From IMG/VR virus record IMGVR_UViG_3300020420_000721, positions 22,040-86,039 of that record: 64,000 nt of DNA. One strand, written 5' to 3'. The notes beneath the pieces are model-generated. The model searched no databases. It was not told the DNA's origin and saw only the letters and a program-made list of their open reading frames with translations. The position numbers and the translations under genes were made by a program. Source of the DNA: a virus. Shown here piece by piece: positions 22,008 through 30,408 of the stretch (position 1 is its first letter; each line of letters opens with the position of its first letter).

Positions 22008-24428
22008 TTAGCTTAATTCGCCTGTATTTACGATACGTACCGGAATATAGATAAATTCTGCTGATTTAGTAGGTTCTACTGCTACATCAATATATAATTC
22101 ATTTCTATCGATTCTTGCAGGAGTGTTGTTTGTTTCATCACAAACTACAGCATAATCATATACACCTCTTTGAGCTAAGATATTTGCTAAGAAGCCGTTA
22201 AATGTTGAAGCCGCATTAGCACGAGTTTGAGTGTCATTTTGCTCGAATAAGAATGGACGACCAATAATTGCAAATCTTTCTCTTAGATATGCAGTTAGAC
22301 GTGCCACGTTTACACGATCAAGAGCACTTGCCACTGGGCTTAATGTTTTCTGACCATATACAATAACACCATCACCTGGTAAGTTAGCGATTGGGTTAAG
22401 TTCAGCTTCGTACATAACATCTCTGTGACCTTGTGTTAGTGAAACTGGAGTAAACTCACCTTCACTATTTAGGTAACCAACATTTGATGCATTCTGTACT
22501 ATACCACGAGTCAAACCTGCTGGTGCAAACCATTGGAATGATACGTTATCACTGTATGCATATGTGTATAGTGCTGAGTGTGATGCCGGAGCAATAACAC
22601 TTGCACCTGATACTGGATCAGTTGTTAGAACTGGTGGATAGTAAGCCGCCGCGTATGCGTTTTTGCTTACAAGACCATCTACACCGTTCTCTACGGCGCC
22701 ATTTCCGTTAACCCATTGAATTGCTTCTGTTGGGTTTAGTTTAAATGGAGTATCAATAATAATAAATGCAGTTTCATTTCTGTCTGCATTTAAAGTTGTC
22801 ATTTCATCCATTAGCTCTGGATATCCAGGAGCCGCTAATAAACGGAATTGAATTGTTTCTTCACGTATTTGTTCGCCAGCAAATGATGCCTGCATACCCA
22901 TTACAATGACTTTACGTTGAGCTTTTGAACCAAAGCTACCTGCGCCTGACATTGCATTTGATGCCGCGTTTCTCCACTTCCAAGAAGTAGTTGCTGATGC
23001 GTCATAAACACGAACTGTATTTGCTGAACGACACATATTAATCGCTGACATACCAACTGGGTAGAATAATGGATCTGGACCATCAGCAATAATATCTGCT
23101 GAGCCAACGAATGAGTTCGCCGCTTTTGCATCTGCTGTAATGTCACCAAATACTACACCATCTGGAGTTGATTGGTCTGTGTTGTTCTTCGCAACCCACG
23201 CACTACCATTGTATCTGTAAATTACTGGATATGCTGATTCGTTTGTATCAACCCAATAATCACCGTCAGCCAATGCACCACCTGATGAATTAGTTAGTGG
23301 AGCCGCTGAACCGTAAAGTACGTGTTCTACTTTTTTCCATTCCTGATCTGAACCATTCATAGCCACTTCAAAAATGTCTAAGTTGTTCAATGCATCATCA
23401 AACCAATATGTTCCATTAGCTGGATTACCAACAGGCATTGCTGTTGCTACGTTCATGATATAGCCACCAGTTGATGCTGAAGCATCTGTGCCTACCATAT
23501 CCCACTCATTTTGTACTGAGTCCCATCTTTTGAAAACAATTTTACCATTTACTGCGTCAACAACAAGAGCTAAATCGCCTTCTAGTAGTGTTCTACCAGA
23601 GTTTGCTGAACCATCATGTAAAACGTCTGATGCCGCACCAGTTGGATCAAAGTCCTGTGCGTATAAGATTTGTTGCTCAACAAATGAACCTGCTGAAGTA
23701 GTGTATAGACGTGCGTCTAAATCTAAACCACCGCCAGGTGTTGTTGTTTTTACCCACATAGAAGTTGCTGGAACTGCATAGTGAGGAGCAAAAGTGATGT
23801 CAGCTGTAATTGGATTCCAGCCTGCACCATCATGTTTGTAATATTCTATTTCTGTTTCTGTTGCACCGTTTACTATCGCTACTAGATAGTCTCCAGAAGT
23901 ACCTGAAGAAGTTGGTGCTCCGCCTGAAGTAATTTCTACCACAGGAGTTTTTGCATTCCAGTCCTGACCGTCATATTCGAAAATTCCGAATTTTGAAGTA
24001 GATGGATTCATCCAATATGTATTGTTTGCCGCAGGACCTTTAGGTTCTGCTGATACTGGACGAAGTGCTACTGAATCAACATCAGCTCTTACAATGTAAG
24101 CCGCTGAAGATTGGCCTAGGAATGAATATGCGGCAAGCAAACCGTAGTCATTAGTCTCATCGCCCTGTACAACCGCTCCGCCAACAGTACGAAAGTCAAC
24201 TTCACCGAAGTATTGTGTTAGTTCACGTTGAGATGTTACAAGAACTGGTTTGCCGGCATTAGCTGATTTTGTGTATTTTGCAATACCGTCAGCCTCTGTG
24301 CCAGTAGGATCTACTTTGTCTTGGCCAGTTGCAATGAATAACATTGGCACTGTACCAGAACCAGCTGGACCGTATACTGACTCATCTGTTACTGATACCT
24401 GGACACCAGGTGAAACTAGATTTGCCAT
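22008..24428 (-). CDS. 18: tail sheath protein gp18 with repeat insertion
   Basis: The contractile sheath subunit. The N-terminus (MANLVSPGVQVSVTDESVY) and C-terminal half (LTAYLRERFAIIGRPFLFEQND, YDYAVVCDETNN, ELYIDVAVEPTKSAEFIYIPVRI) are the conserved sheath core. At 806 residues it exceeds T4 gp18 (659). The extra length is a repeat-rich insertion at about residues 125-430 containing copies of a small motif: NNTYWMNP..KFGIFEYDGQDW, GTYWFDDALNNLDIFEV, GDYWVDTNESAYPVIYRYNGSAW. This would form surface domains on the sheath. A late promoter AATAAATA precedes it and a strong terminator follows. Confidence 0.93.
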   Translation of the reverse strand: MANLVSPGVQVSVTDESVYGPAGSGTVPMLFIATGQDKVDPTGTEADGIAKYTKSANAGKPVLVTSQRELTQYFGEVDFRTVGGAVVQGDETNDYGLLAAYSFLGQSSAAYIVRADVDSVALRPVSAEPKGPAANNTYWMNPSTSKFGIFEYDGQDWNAKTPVVEITSGGAPTSSGTSGDYLVAIVNGATETEIEYYKHDGAGWNPITADITFAPHYAVPATSMWVKTTTPGGGLDLDARLYTTSAGSFVEQQILYAQDFDPTGAASDVLHDGSANSGRTLLEGDLALVVDAVNGKIVFKRWDSVQNEWDMVGTDASASTGGYIMNVATAMPVGNPANGTYWFDDALNNLDIFEVAMNGSDQEWKKVEHVLYGSAAPLTNSSGGALADGDYWVDTNESAYPVIYRYNGSAWVAKNNTDQSTPDGVVFGDITADAKAANSFVGSADIIADGPDPLFYPVGMSAINMCRSANTVRVYDASATTSWKWRNAASNAMSGAGSFGSKAQRKVIVMGMQASFAGEQIREETIQFRLLAAPGYPELMDEMTTLNADRNETAFIIIDTPFKLNPTEAIQWVNGNGAVENGVDGLVSKNAYAAAYYPPVLTTDPVSGASVIAPASHSALYTYAYSDNVSFQWFAPAGLTRGIVQNASNVGYLNSEGEFTPVSLTQGHRDVMYEAELNPIANLPGDGVIVYGQKTLSPVASALDRVNVARLTAYLRERFAIIGRPFLFEQNDTQTRANAASTFNGFLANILAQRGVYDYAVVCDETNNTPARIDRNELYIDVAVEPTKSAEFIYIPVRIVNTGELS
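23183..24041 (-). repeat. repeat domain inserted in the tail sheath
   Basis: Five or six degenerate copies of a roughly 35-residue unit with the pattern G-x-YW-x-(N/D)...(I/V)xxYxGxxW, at about sheath residues 130-160, 175-205, 285-310, 335-365 and 388-412. Related single units occur in gp14 and gp15 of the same phage. Confidence 0.6.
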
Positions 24429-24488
24429 TTTGGAGTTCTCCTATTTTTCATATTTAATCCTACATACTTATAGTATGTTTCGTATGTG

Positions 24489-24496
24489 TATTTATT
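24489..24496 (-). promoter_or_regulatory. late promoter AATAAATA of gp18
   Basis: Late motif 60 nt before the sheath ATG, in the short gap downstream of the dNMP kinase gene; a GGAG ribosome binding site precedes the ATG. Confidence 0.6.
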
Positions 24497-24526
24497 TGAA
24501 ATTAAGGAAAAAGTGCTATTATAGAA

Positions 24527-25156
24527 TTAACTTAATAGTTTAATTGTCTGTGTTTCTAGCGATTCTAGGGTATCTGTGTTGCTAAGGGTAACATCAAAGT
24601 TCCAACCTGCCCAACGCCATTCTGACTGATGAACATCAGGAAATACCACTTTCATAGTATGATTTGAATTAGGATCAACGTTATTTGTGTTTATATTTTC
24701 CGCAGTAGCCCACCATTCTGGTTTTTCATGCCTCCATACAACGGCAGTTGTACCACCTAATTTTTTAATTGCTTTTAATTCATTAAAAAAACGGCAGTCA
24801 CTAATTACTACATTTTTTTCAGATTGTAATACTTGTCTTTCACAAGCCGCAACCCATATATCAGGATGAAAATGTGTTCTTAAAACATCAGTACCTATAA
24901 ATTGTAGTACATATCTAGGAGTAAGATTTGGAATATCTAAACGATTAGCCCACCATTTATCAACTGTTTCACGCCATACTCTACTTTCTGGAGTATTACC
25001 TTCTAATAATATTCTATCCCAACCAAATAATGAAGATACTGTATCTTTTAAGACACCTGCAAAACTAATTCTGTCATAACCATGTTTAATTAAAGCACCG
25101 GCTACACTATCTTTACCATGTCCTATTAGTCCACATATCCCTACAATTTTTTTCAA
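24527..25156 (-). CDS. 1: gp1-like deoxynucleoside monophosphate kinase
   Basis: A P-loop kinase: GLIGHGKDS at residues 9-17, then YDRISFAGVLKDTVSSLFGWDR and YVLQFIGTDVLR, as in the T4 gene 1 family that phosphorylates dNMPs for DNA synthesis. VISDCRFFNELKAIKK resembles the conserved late strand with Asp and Arg. Its 209 residues are close to the T4 length (241). It lies between the membrane protein and the sheath gene, in a late-oriented cluster, which is unusual for a nucleotide-metabolism gene; it is likely read from the gp13 promoter. Confidence 0.82.
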   Translation of the reverse strand: MKKIVGICGLIGHGKDSVAGALIKHGYDRISFAGVLKDTVSSLFGWDRILLEGNTPESRVWRETVDKWWANRLDIPNLTPRYVLQFIGTDVLRTHFHPDIWVAACERQVLQSEKNVVISDCRFFNELKAIKKLGGTTAVVWRHEKPEWWATAENINTNNVDPNSNHTMKVVFPDVHQSEWRWAGWNFDVTLSNTDTLESLETQTIKLLS

Positions 25157-25480
25157 TTAAGTTACCTTTATTACAATATTAAATAATATTACTGTTACAA
25201 TTAGTCCTAGTGAAACACTATACCAAAAACCTATATGCGTAACAGTATAACTAAAGATAACAAAAAATATTAAACTTGTCAAGACAAATTTTATAGTTTC
25301 CCACGCCCATTTAGCCATTTGGGCATCTGCAATTCCTTGATAATGCATAAAAACCATTGCAATTAGGGCAGTTGTAGGAATACCCATAAGTATTGCCGCC
25401 AATGTTATATTTCTTTGACTTATTATACTAATCATAGCAATGATAACACCTGCAACCAGGCTTTTTATTACAAGTTCCAT
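25157..25480 (-). CDS. small inner-membrane protein, DUF3147-like (107 aa)
   Basis: Four predicted membrane segments at about 3-20 (IKSLVAGVIIAMISIIS), 26-46 (NITLAAILMGIPTTALIAMVF), 62-80 (WETIKFVLTSLIFFVIFS) and 84-105 (IGFWYSVSLGLIVTVILFNIV). The pattern of a short loop with SQR and GIPTTALIAM resembles the DUF3147 family of small membrane proteins of unknown function. No lysis motif is seen, but a holin-like job cannot be excluded for a four-helix protein. It lies immediately upstream of the gp1 gene and 8 nt after gp13. Confidence 0.7.
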   Translation of the reverse strand: MELVIKSLVAGVIIAMISIISQRNITLAAILMGIPTTALIAMVFMHYQGIADAQMAKWAWETIKFVLTSLIFFVIFSYTVTHIGFWYSVSLGLIVTVILFNIVIKVT

Positions 25481-25488
25481 AATGTAGA

Positions 25489-26226
25489 TTAACCTATTAC
25501 GAATCCAAGACCAGTTGAACCATCATTAAACAATGTTAGTTCTTGTTCTAGCTTGTCTATTTCTGTTTGAGCATCCTGACGAAGTTGATCTGCGTTCATT
25601 GTAGTACCACCTTGTGGGCCTGCTATCTGTGCAAACTTACCACGAGCTTCAGCTAACATTAAACGACATTGAGCAAAGGCATAATCTTTTAGCCAAGGAC
25701 CTGAATATGTGTCTGTTAGTAAACTTTCATCTGGACGATAATTATAACAATGTAGGTATACATTGTCTGCTGATTTAATTTTTCTTTGTAATATTAATTT
25801 GCTTTCCTGTGGACGCCAAGTAAACATAATTTCTGCACCAAATAATCTTCCCATTGTTTCTCTATTTTGCATTAAGAAATCAAAACTTGATAATCCACCA
25901 CGTCTATGTGATCCTAGGAGATAAGTGTTCATATAAGCCGCCTGAAAAGGTTCTATATCATTTCCTGAATTACTACTTACACCAGTTGTTCTTCTGTAAA
26001 TATCTTTTACTTCCATTACCTCTTTTGGTAATGTATATTCATTTACATCTTCAACTAATGTTAATCCTAGAAAACTTTCTTCTACGGCATTTTCAGCACG
26101 TTGACGATATTTCTGTAATGATTTATTAACTGCTAGTTCATAATGTTCTGGATCTAGCTCAACGTCAACCATGCCTCCACCGAGACGTAGTTCCATTTCT
26201 TTGATTAAGTTATCATATGCGGCCAT
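25489..26226 (-). CDS. 13: neck protein gp13
   Basis: The 245-residue protein has the marks of the T4-like neck (connector) protein. It begins MAAYDNLIKEMELRLGG and continues with DPEHYELAVNKSLQKYRQR. The middle has YTLPKEVMEVKDIYRRTTG, and the C-terminal half LKDYAFAQCRLMLAEARGKF followed by DAQTEIDKLEQELTLF. In T4, gp13 sits with gp14 on the portal and receives the tail. In T4 genes 13-14-15 are contiguous; here gp13 is on the minus strand and gp14-gp15 are 3 kb away on the plus strand. A late promoter AATAAATA and AGGAGAA site precede the start. Confidence 0.8.
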   Translation of the reverse strand: MAAYDNLIKEMELRLGGGMVDVELDPEHYELAVNKSLQKYRQRAENAVEESFLGLTLVEDVNEYTLPKEVMEVKDIYRRTTGVSSNSGNDIEPFQAAYMNTYLLGSHRRGGLSSFDFLMQNRETMGRLFGAEIMFTWRPQESKLILQRKIKSADNVYLHCYNYRPDESLLTDTYSGPWLKDYAFAQCRLMLAEARGKFAQIAGPQGGTTMNADQLRQDAQTEIDKLEQELTLFNDGSTGLGFVIG

Positions 26227-26243
26227 AATATTCTCCTATACTG

Positions 26244-26251
26244 TATTTATT
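26244..26251 (-). promoter_or_regulatory. late promoter AATAAATA of gp13
   Basis: Motif 17 nt before the gp13 ATG with AGGAGAA between; overlaps the last codons of the 425-residue gene. Confidence 0.65.
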
Positions 26252-27527
26252 AAAATACCGCCAAGAGAATCGTATCTGCATTTATACGCCCATTCATTTT
26301 AGTATCTGTTGTTTTTAACCCATCAAATAGTTTAAGTGTTTTAGGTTTTGTAGCTTTTCTAAGCTCTGGTAGTAGTTCATCGGGCTTACGGATAGTCTTC
26401 TGTAAGCTCTTTTGCTCATCATACCCTGTTATAGTAGTACCTTTAACATTAAGCCCTGTACCAGCTCTTTGAAGCTTCTGAGGGTCTATTACTTTAGCAT
26501 GATATATACCGAACTTTCTGGTTTTAGTATTGAATACTGCTAGTACTTCACATTTTGGAATCTTTACAGCCGGAACACTTGCTAGTCCATACTTCTCATC
26601 TGATTGTTTGTACTTTAGCTTTTTAACTACTTGTTCAGCTGACTTTTCTTTAACTTTTCTTGGTTTACGATTAGCCTTACTTTCTGCTTCTAAAATATCA
26701 CAAGCATCTAAAATCTTTTTGTATAATTCTAAGGATAATTTTTGACTTTTCTTATCCATGAATTCATATGCTTCTTTTAACTGTGACCATTGATCCTGTT
26801 CCCATTCACTTAACTCTTTGAGTCTGGAAGATGTTGGATAATTAATCAGGTTAAAATATTCTTCATATGCAGGTTGATAGTAATTACGAATAATCTGAGC
26901 GTGTTTTCCTTTACAACCTAATCGTCTCAACATCACAACAGGACGAAAATCTTTAACAGTTTTTTCGTTATAATTCTTTTCCCATTTAAAAATTTCTTCT
27001 TCTAAAGGATCAGTCATAGCCATAGCTGACTTATACATTACCTGCTGAATAGAAGGTTTTGCTAATTCAATCTTTTGTTCTTTTTCTTGCTTTTCCTTTT
27101 TTTCCTGTAAAATCACTTTACCTCTTTTTATGTTATCTTCAGTTTGTTTTTTCATATAATCTGTAACAGGTTTAACATTTCCCATTGTACCCGCTAACGT
27201 CTGCCAGTAGTCATCTTCCTTTTGGTTGAAGTCTGGCATACCCGTTTGTAGTTGACGGGCATATACGCCCATATACGGGCTACTCTTGATGCATTTTACA
27301 GCACTTATGTCTTCTTTACTGTACTTTTCTGCTTTTAACCATTCATGGTAGTAGGTTTCGAGCTTTTCCCTTGGAACTTCAGTATAATAACTTTGTGTTG
27401 ACCATTGTCTTTTACGATGGTATTGTTCACCAGTCCATTCTTGCCATCCGTCCCAATTAACTTCTTCAAAACCAAGTTTCCGATGTACGGTACGAGGCTT
27501 CTTTCTTCTCACCTGTTTTAAAGGCAT
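26250..27527 (-). CDS. lysine-rich early protein of unknown function (425 aa)
   Basis: A basic, helical protein. The N-terminus is strongly basic (MPLKQVRRKKPRTVHRKLGF), the middle has a charged coiled-coil-like stretch (QEKKEKQEKEQKIEL, about 140-155), and more Lys/Arg blocks follow (KANRKPRKVKEKSAEQVVKKL). The C-terminal 100 residues are a beta-rich domain with AVFNTKTRKFGIYHAKVID and ending GRINADTILLAVF. Composition suggests nucleic-acid binding. It has its own sigma70-type early promoter although surrounded by late genes. I recall uncharacterised relatives in marine T4-like phages; no function is known. Confidence 0.7.
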   Translation of the reverse strand: MPLKQVRRKKPRTVHRKLGFEEVNWDGWQEWTGEQYHRKRQWSTQSYYTEVPREKLETYYHEWLKAEKYSKEDISAVKCIKSSPYMGVYARQLQTGMPDFNQKEDDYWQTLAGTMGNVKPVTDYMKKQTEDNIKRGKVILQEKKEKQEKEQKIELAKPSIQQVMYKSAMAMTDPLEEEIFKWEKNYNEKTVKDFRPVVMLRRLGCKGKHAQIIRNYYQPAYEEYFNLINYPTSSRLKELSEWEQDQWSQLKEAYEFMDKKSQKLSLELYKKILDACDILEAESKANRKPRKVKEKSAEQVVKKLKYKQSDEKYGLASVPAVKIPKCEVLAVFNTKTRKFGIYHAKVIDPQKLQRAGTGLNVKGTTITGYDEQKSLQKTIRKPDELLPELRKATKPKTLKLFDGLKTTDTKMNGRINADTILLAVF

Positions 27528-27566
27528 CGATACTACTCCTAATATAAATTACAATCAGTATATATC

Positions 27567-27596
27567 ATACTACGGCATGACATACTGTCTTGTCAA
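27567..27596 (-). promoter_or_regulatory. early promoter of the 425-residue gene
   Basis: Minus-strand TTGACA (27596-27591), an 18-nt spacer and TAGTAT (27572-27567). The -35 region and spacer include the short palindrome GACA-GTA-TGTC. A long AT-rich leader with AGGAG follows. Confidence 0.6.
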
Positions 27597-27615
27597 CCTT
27601 TTTTAGAGTTTTCGG

Positions 27616-28791
27616 TTAATTATGTGTCCAAGAGTATAGTTGAGGATTCACTTCTTTGAGTGTAAACTTTGTTCTAGGATCGAAAACTTCTGTAAATTTT
27701 CTAAATGCTAACAAGTGTTTTTCTTCCATCTTAACTTGTTTTGCATTTAGTTGTCGACAAATAAAATCTTTTGTTTTAACATTATATATCGATTCTACAA
27801 TTTTCTTACACTCTTCTATTTGTTTTTCTGTTAATACTTGTCTAGCATTAACTATTGCAGGGTTATATGTCCATGAATCAAATACCCTACCCATATAGCC
27901 TGACTTTTTAGCCCAGTCATCAAACTCATTTACTTTATTAATACTCCAAATAGTATGAGTTGCCTGGATTCTTGTTTTAATATTTGTATGTTGCTCTGAT
28001 AATTCCATCCATTTGTTGGTATTTTTTTCAAATAAATTCCAATTCAATCCATTTCTAATATATTCTGCTAAATTTCCAACAGCTTCAGTACTACATCTTA
28101 AATCAACTTTGCCAAATTTACAAAGAATATCTAAAATTTTCTGTTTTGGAAATATAGTAGCATTAGTATTAATCTGTATTTGTAAATTGGATAATTTTGT
28201 TTTTTCTGCTAACATATCAATAAACGTTTCAAAATTTCTAGTCATAAAAGGTTCGCCTCCGAACACTCCTACGTGTGCTAACCATCTTAAATCTGCGTTT
28301 CTTAATTCTTCAATTAATTTTAATTCAAATTTAAATGTATCTTCTTTTCTTAATGTGATTTCTTTGTTTTCTAAAAAATCTAAATCAATATTATTTTCTT
28401 CTGCCCATTCTATTTCGTCATTCCATGAAGTACTTTGAGCAGGACCACAATATTTACATTTTAGATTACAAAAACTACTAAATCCTGCTTGAATTTGAAC
28501 TAGTTTGCCTGGTGGATACTTTACTCCTGTTCTTCCAAAACCTTGTTGCCTTAAAGAAGTAACATTAGACTCTTCAGCTATTCGACATCTACTACAAGAA
28601 GTATCTTTTAAATTTTCATATGAATATGTTGGATCGTTTACTGCTTTGTCTAGCATTTCTTCTAGATCTTTATGCCTATAAGTCATCCTACAACAAGATG
28701 TAACGTACCCAGATTCCTGTGCTGAAGGTCTAAAATGGACTCCGTTTGTAAGCCAGGCACATCCTTTATCAGTTGATAACATATTTTTCAT
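27616..28791 (-). CDS. twitch-domain radical SAM enzyme (391 aa)
   Basis: The cluster motif CNLKCKYC is at residues 108-115, with GVFGGEPF giving the SAM-binding GGE. The N-terminal 70 residues carry extra cysteines (Cys11, Cys33, Cys34, Cys66, Cys69 in CAWL, TSCCR, TSCSRC), a layout of the phage twitch-domain radical SAM proteins in which auxiliary Fe-S ligands come before the barrel. The substrate is unknown. It is a separate unit from the two radical SAM genes at 10-12 kb and shares with one of them a late motif placed exactly 5 nt before its ATG. A second ATG 9 nt into the frame (MLSTDKGCAWL) is an alternative start. Confidence 0.87.
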   Translation of the reverse strand: MKNMLSTDKGCAWLTNGVHFRPSAQESGYVTSCCRMTYRHKDLEEMLDKAVNDPTYSYENLKDTSCSRCRIAEESNVTSLRQQGFGRTGVKYPPGKLVQIQAGFSSFCNLKCKYCGPAQSTSWNDEIEWAEENNIDLDFLENKEITLRKEDTFKFELKLIEELRNADLRWLAHVGVFGGEPFMTRNFETFIDMLAEKTKLSNLQIQINTNATIFPKQKILDILCKFGKVDLRCSTEAVGNLAEYIRNGLNWNLFEKNTNKWMELSEQHTNIKTRIQATHTIWSINKVNEFDDWAKKSGYMGRVFDSWTYNPAIVNARQVLTEKQIEECKKIVESIYNVKTKDFICRQLNAKQVKMEEKHLLAFRKFTEVFDPRTKFTLKEVNPQLYSWTHN

Positions 28792-28792
28792 G

Positions 28793-29269
28793 CTAATATT
28801 TATAAGAATATATGAACCAAATAATACCTATCAAAAGAGCAGATAACATAAGAAGTAGAGCTACTATAAAAACACCTTCCAATATACTTCTCTTTAACTC
28901 CTGTATTCTATAAACTTCTTTATCACGTTTCTTTTTAATCTCGCGACGTAAATCTATCATTTCTTTCCAAGTACCATACCCAAATCTATAGTTTAAAAGA
29001 GCCGCTAATTCTTTTTCTTGTTCCTGTAGCTTTTTTTCATGAATAATAAGTTGTAAAGCCTCAGCTTCTACACTTCCTGATGCTAAAAAACGTTTATATA
29101 ATGGAGGATTATTATTGTATGATTGTGCTTTTCTTATATCTGAAGCCGCTGAATACCATTTGGAGAGTTGTCCGACACACCTTTCTAGATCCTGGCCGTG
29201 TGAAACCAGCGATTGGATGCTTTTGTAAGCCGCGGTAGCCGCCGCGATTGCACTTATCGGGTCCAACAT
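28793..29269 (-). CDS. membrane-anchored helical late protein (158 aa)
   Basis: I place the start at the ATG at 29269 (MLDPISAIAAATAAYKSIQS), the N-terminus I remember from marine T4-like relatives; the longer frame begins MDYLNTC. A hydrophobic/amphipathic N-terminus is followed by helices with heptad-like Lys/Glu patterns (IHEKKLQEQEKELAALL, RREIKKKRDKEVYRIQELKRS). A single C-terminal membrane segment lies near the end (GVFIVALLLMLSALLIGIIWFIY). It would sit in the membrane with its coiled coil exposed on one side. A degenerate late motif (CTTAAATA, 29275-29282) lies 5 nt before this ATG. Role unknown; association with the virion or host envelope is possible. Confidence 0.68.
   Translation of the reverse strand: MLDPISAIAAATAAYKSIQSLVSHGQDLERCVGQLSKWYSAASDIRKAQSYNNNPPLYKRFLASGSVEAEALQLIIHEKKLQEQEKELAALLNYRFGYGTWKEMIDLRREIKKKRDKEVYRIQELKRSILEGVFIVALLLMLSALLIGIIWFIYSYKY
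28797..28804 (-). promoter_or_regulatory. late promoter TATAAATA of the twitch radical SAM gene
   Basis: Perfect late motif ending 5 nt before the ATG at 28791; no ribosome binding site can fit. It overlaps the 3' end of the 159-residue gene. Confidence 0.6.
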
Positions 29270-29274
29270 ACAAG

Positions 29275-29282
29275 TATTTAAG
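29275..29282 (-). promoter_or_regulatory. degenerate late promoter CTTAAATA
   Basis: One mismatch to NATAAATA. It ends 5 nt before the ATG at 29269, repeating the spacing of the leaderless sites. Confidence 0.35.
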
Positions 29283-29313
29283 TAATCCACTCACTTATAA
29301 ACAAACCAGTTAA

Positions 29314-29321
29314 TATAAATA
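29314..29321 (+). promoter_or_regulatory. late promoter TATAAATA of gp14-gp15
   Basis: Perfect plus-strand late motif followed by C, 22 nt before the gp14 ATG, with AAGGAAGG between. Confidence 0.8.
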
Positions 29322-29343
29322 CACTATATAAAAGGAAGGATTC

Positions 29344-30408
29344 ATGCCAAGATTAAGTTTATATAAACCATACAAAGGTAATGACTATAAGTTTCTTGAT
29401 CGAAATATCAAAGAACAATTTGATATAGGTGGAACCGCTGTTCACGTTCACAAATATGCAGGACCTAAAGTTCAATCAGACAAGGGAGATCCTAGTGAAC
29501 CAAATTATAGTGGTGGCACAGAAACAGATCCATTAGGTAACGAAAGTAATCCAAGTGGAACAATCAATGAAACTAAGATTCAAGACTTATTATTTATGGA
29601 AAACCGAGATCGTAAATACGAACCAGATATTTACGAGTTAAGAGGTATATATAATGTAAGTGATAATGACTTTGACTTATCTCAATTTGGTCTTTTCTTA
29701 ACAAATGATACTTTATTCATTACGTTCCATATCAACGATATGATAGATAAATTGGGACGTAAACTTATGCCAGGTGATGTTTTAGAATTACCCCATTTAC
29801 GTGACGAATTACTATTAAGCCAAGACAGGAATGCTGTAAATAAATTTTATGTAGTACAGGACGCCGCACGTGGAGCAGAAGGTTTTTCACAAACTTGGTT
29901 CCCTCATATTTGGAGAGTTAAGGTAGCACCACTAACAGATACACAAGAATACGCAGATATACTTGGTACTGCTGATGATCCTAATTCATTAAAACAGGAT
30001 CTATCATCATACAAAACTGAAATTAATATTTCAGATGCTATTGTTAAGAGTGCTGAAACAAATGATCCAAAAGGTGAACCATTAAGAGATCACCTATTTA
30101 ACGAACCAGAAAAAGTTGAAGAATATCAACATGGCGAAGCTATTCCGTCAGGAGATCAGTTTCCAGTACAACCAAATGAAGGTGACTACTTTATAAGAAA
30201 TGATTTTGTTCCTAACAGAATGTTTGTTAGAAGAGGATCAAGATGGCATAGACTATATGATAATATAGTTGAACAAACCTGGACTGATAAAACTTATAAT
30301 GCTTCTGGATTTATTAATAATGAAAATACAGTTGTTGTTGATGATGTTGAAAAACCAGAACGTCAAGCATTAAGTAAAGTAATTAAACCTAAGAGTGATT
30401 TTGAATAA
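29344..30408 (+). CDS. 14: neck protein gp14
   Basis: The 354-residue protein matches the T4-like neck protein gp14 as found in marine phages: KFLDRNIKEQFDIGGTAVHVHKYAGP near the N-terminus in two parts, then IQDLLFMENRDRKYEPDIYE, LSQFGLFLTNDTLFITFHIND, LGRKLMPGDVLELPHLRDE and GFSQTWFPHIWRVKVAPL. It is longer than T4 gp14 (256). A C-terminal extension includes EGDYFIRNDFVPNRMFVRRG followed by SRWHRL, one copy of the small motif repeated in the sheath insertion. gp14 completes the head-tail joining site with gp13. Its stop overlaps the gp15 start (ATAATGG). Confidence 0.86.
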   Translation: MPRLSLYKPYKGNDYKFLDRNIKEQFDIGGTAVHVHKYAGPKVQSDKGDPSEPNYSGGTETDPLGNESNPSGTINETKIQDLLFMENRDRKYEPDIYELRGIYNVSDNDFDLSQFGLFLTNDTLFITFHINDMIDKLGRKLMPGDVLELPHLRDELLLSQDRNAVNKFYVVQDAARGAEGFSQTWFPHIWRVKVAPLTDTQEYADILGTADDPNSLKQDLSSYKTEINISDAIVKSAETNDPKGEPLRDHLFNEPEKVEEYQHGEAIPSGDQFPVQPNEGDYFIRNDFVPNRMFVRRGSRWHRLYDNIVEQTWTDKTYNASGFINNENTVVVDDVEKPERQALSKVIKPKSDFE

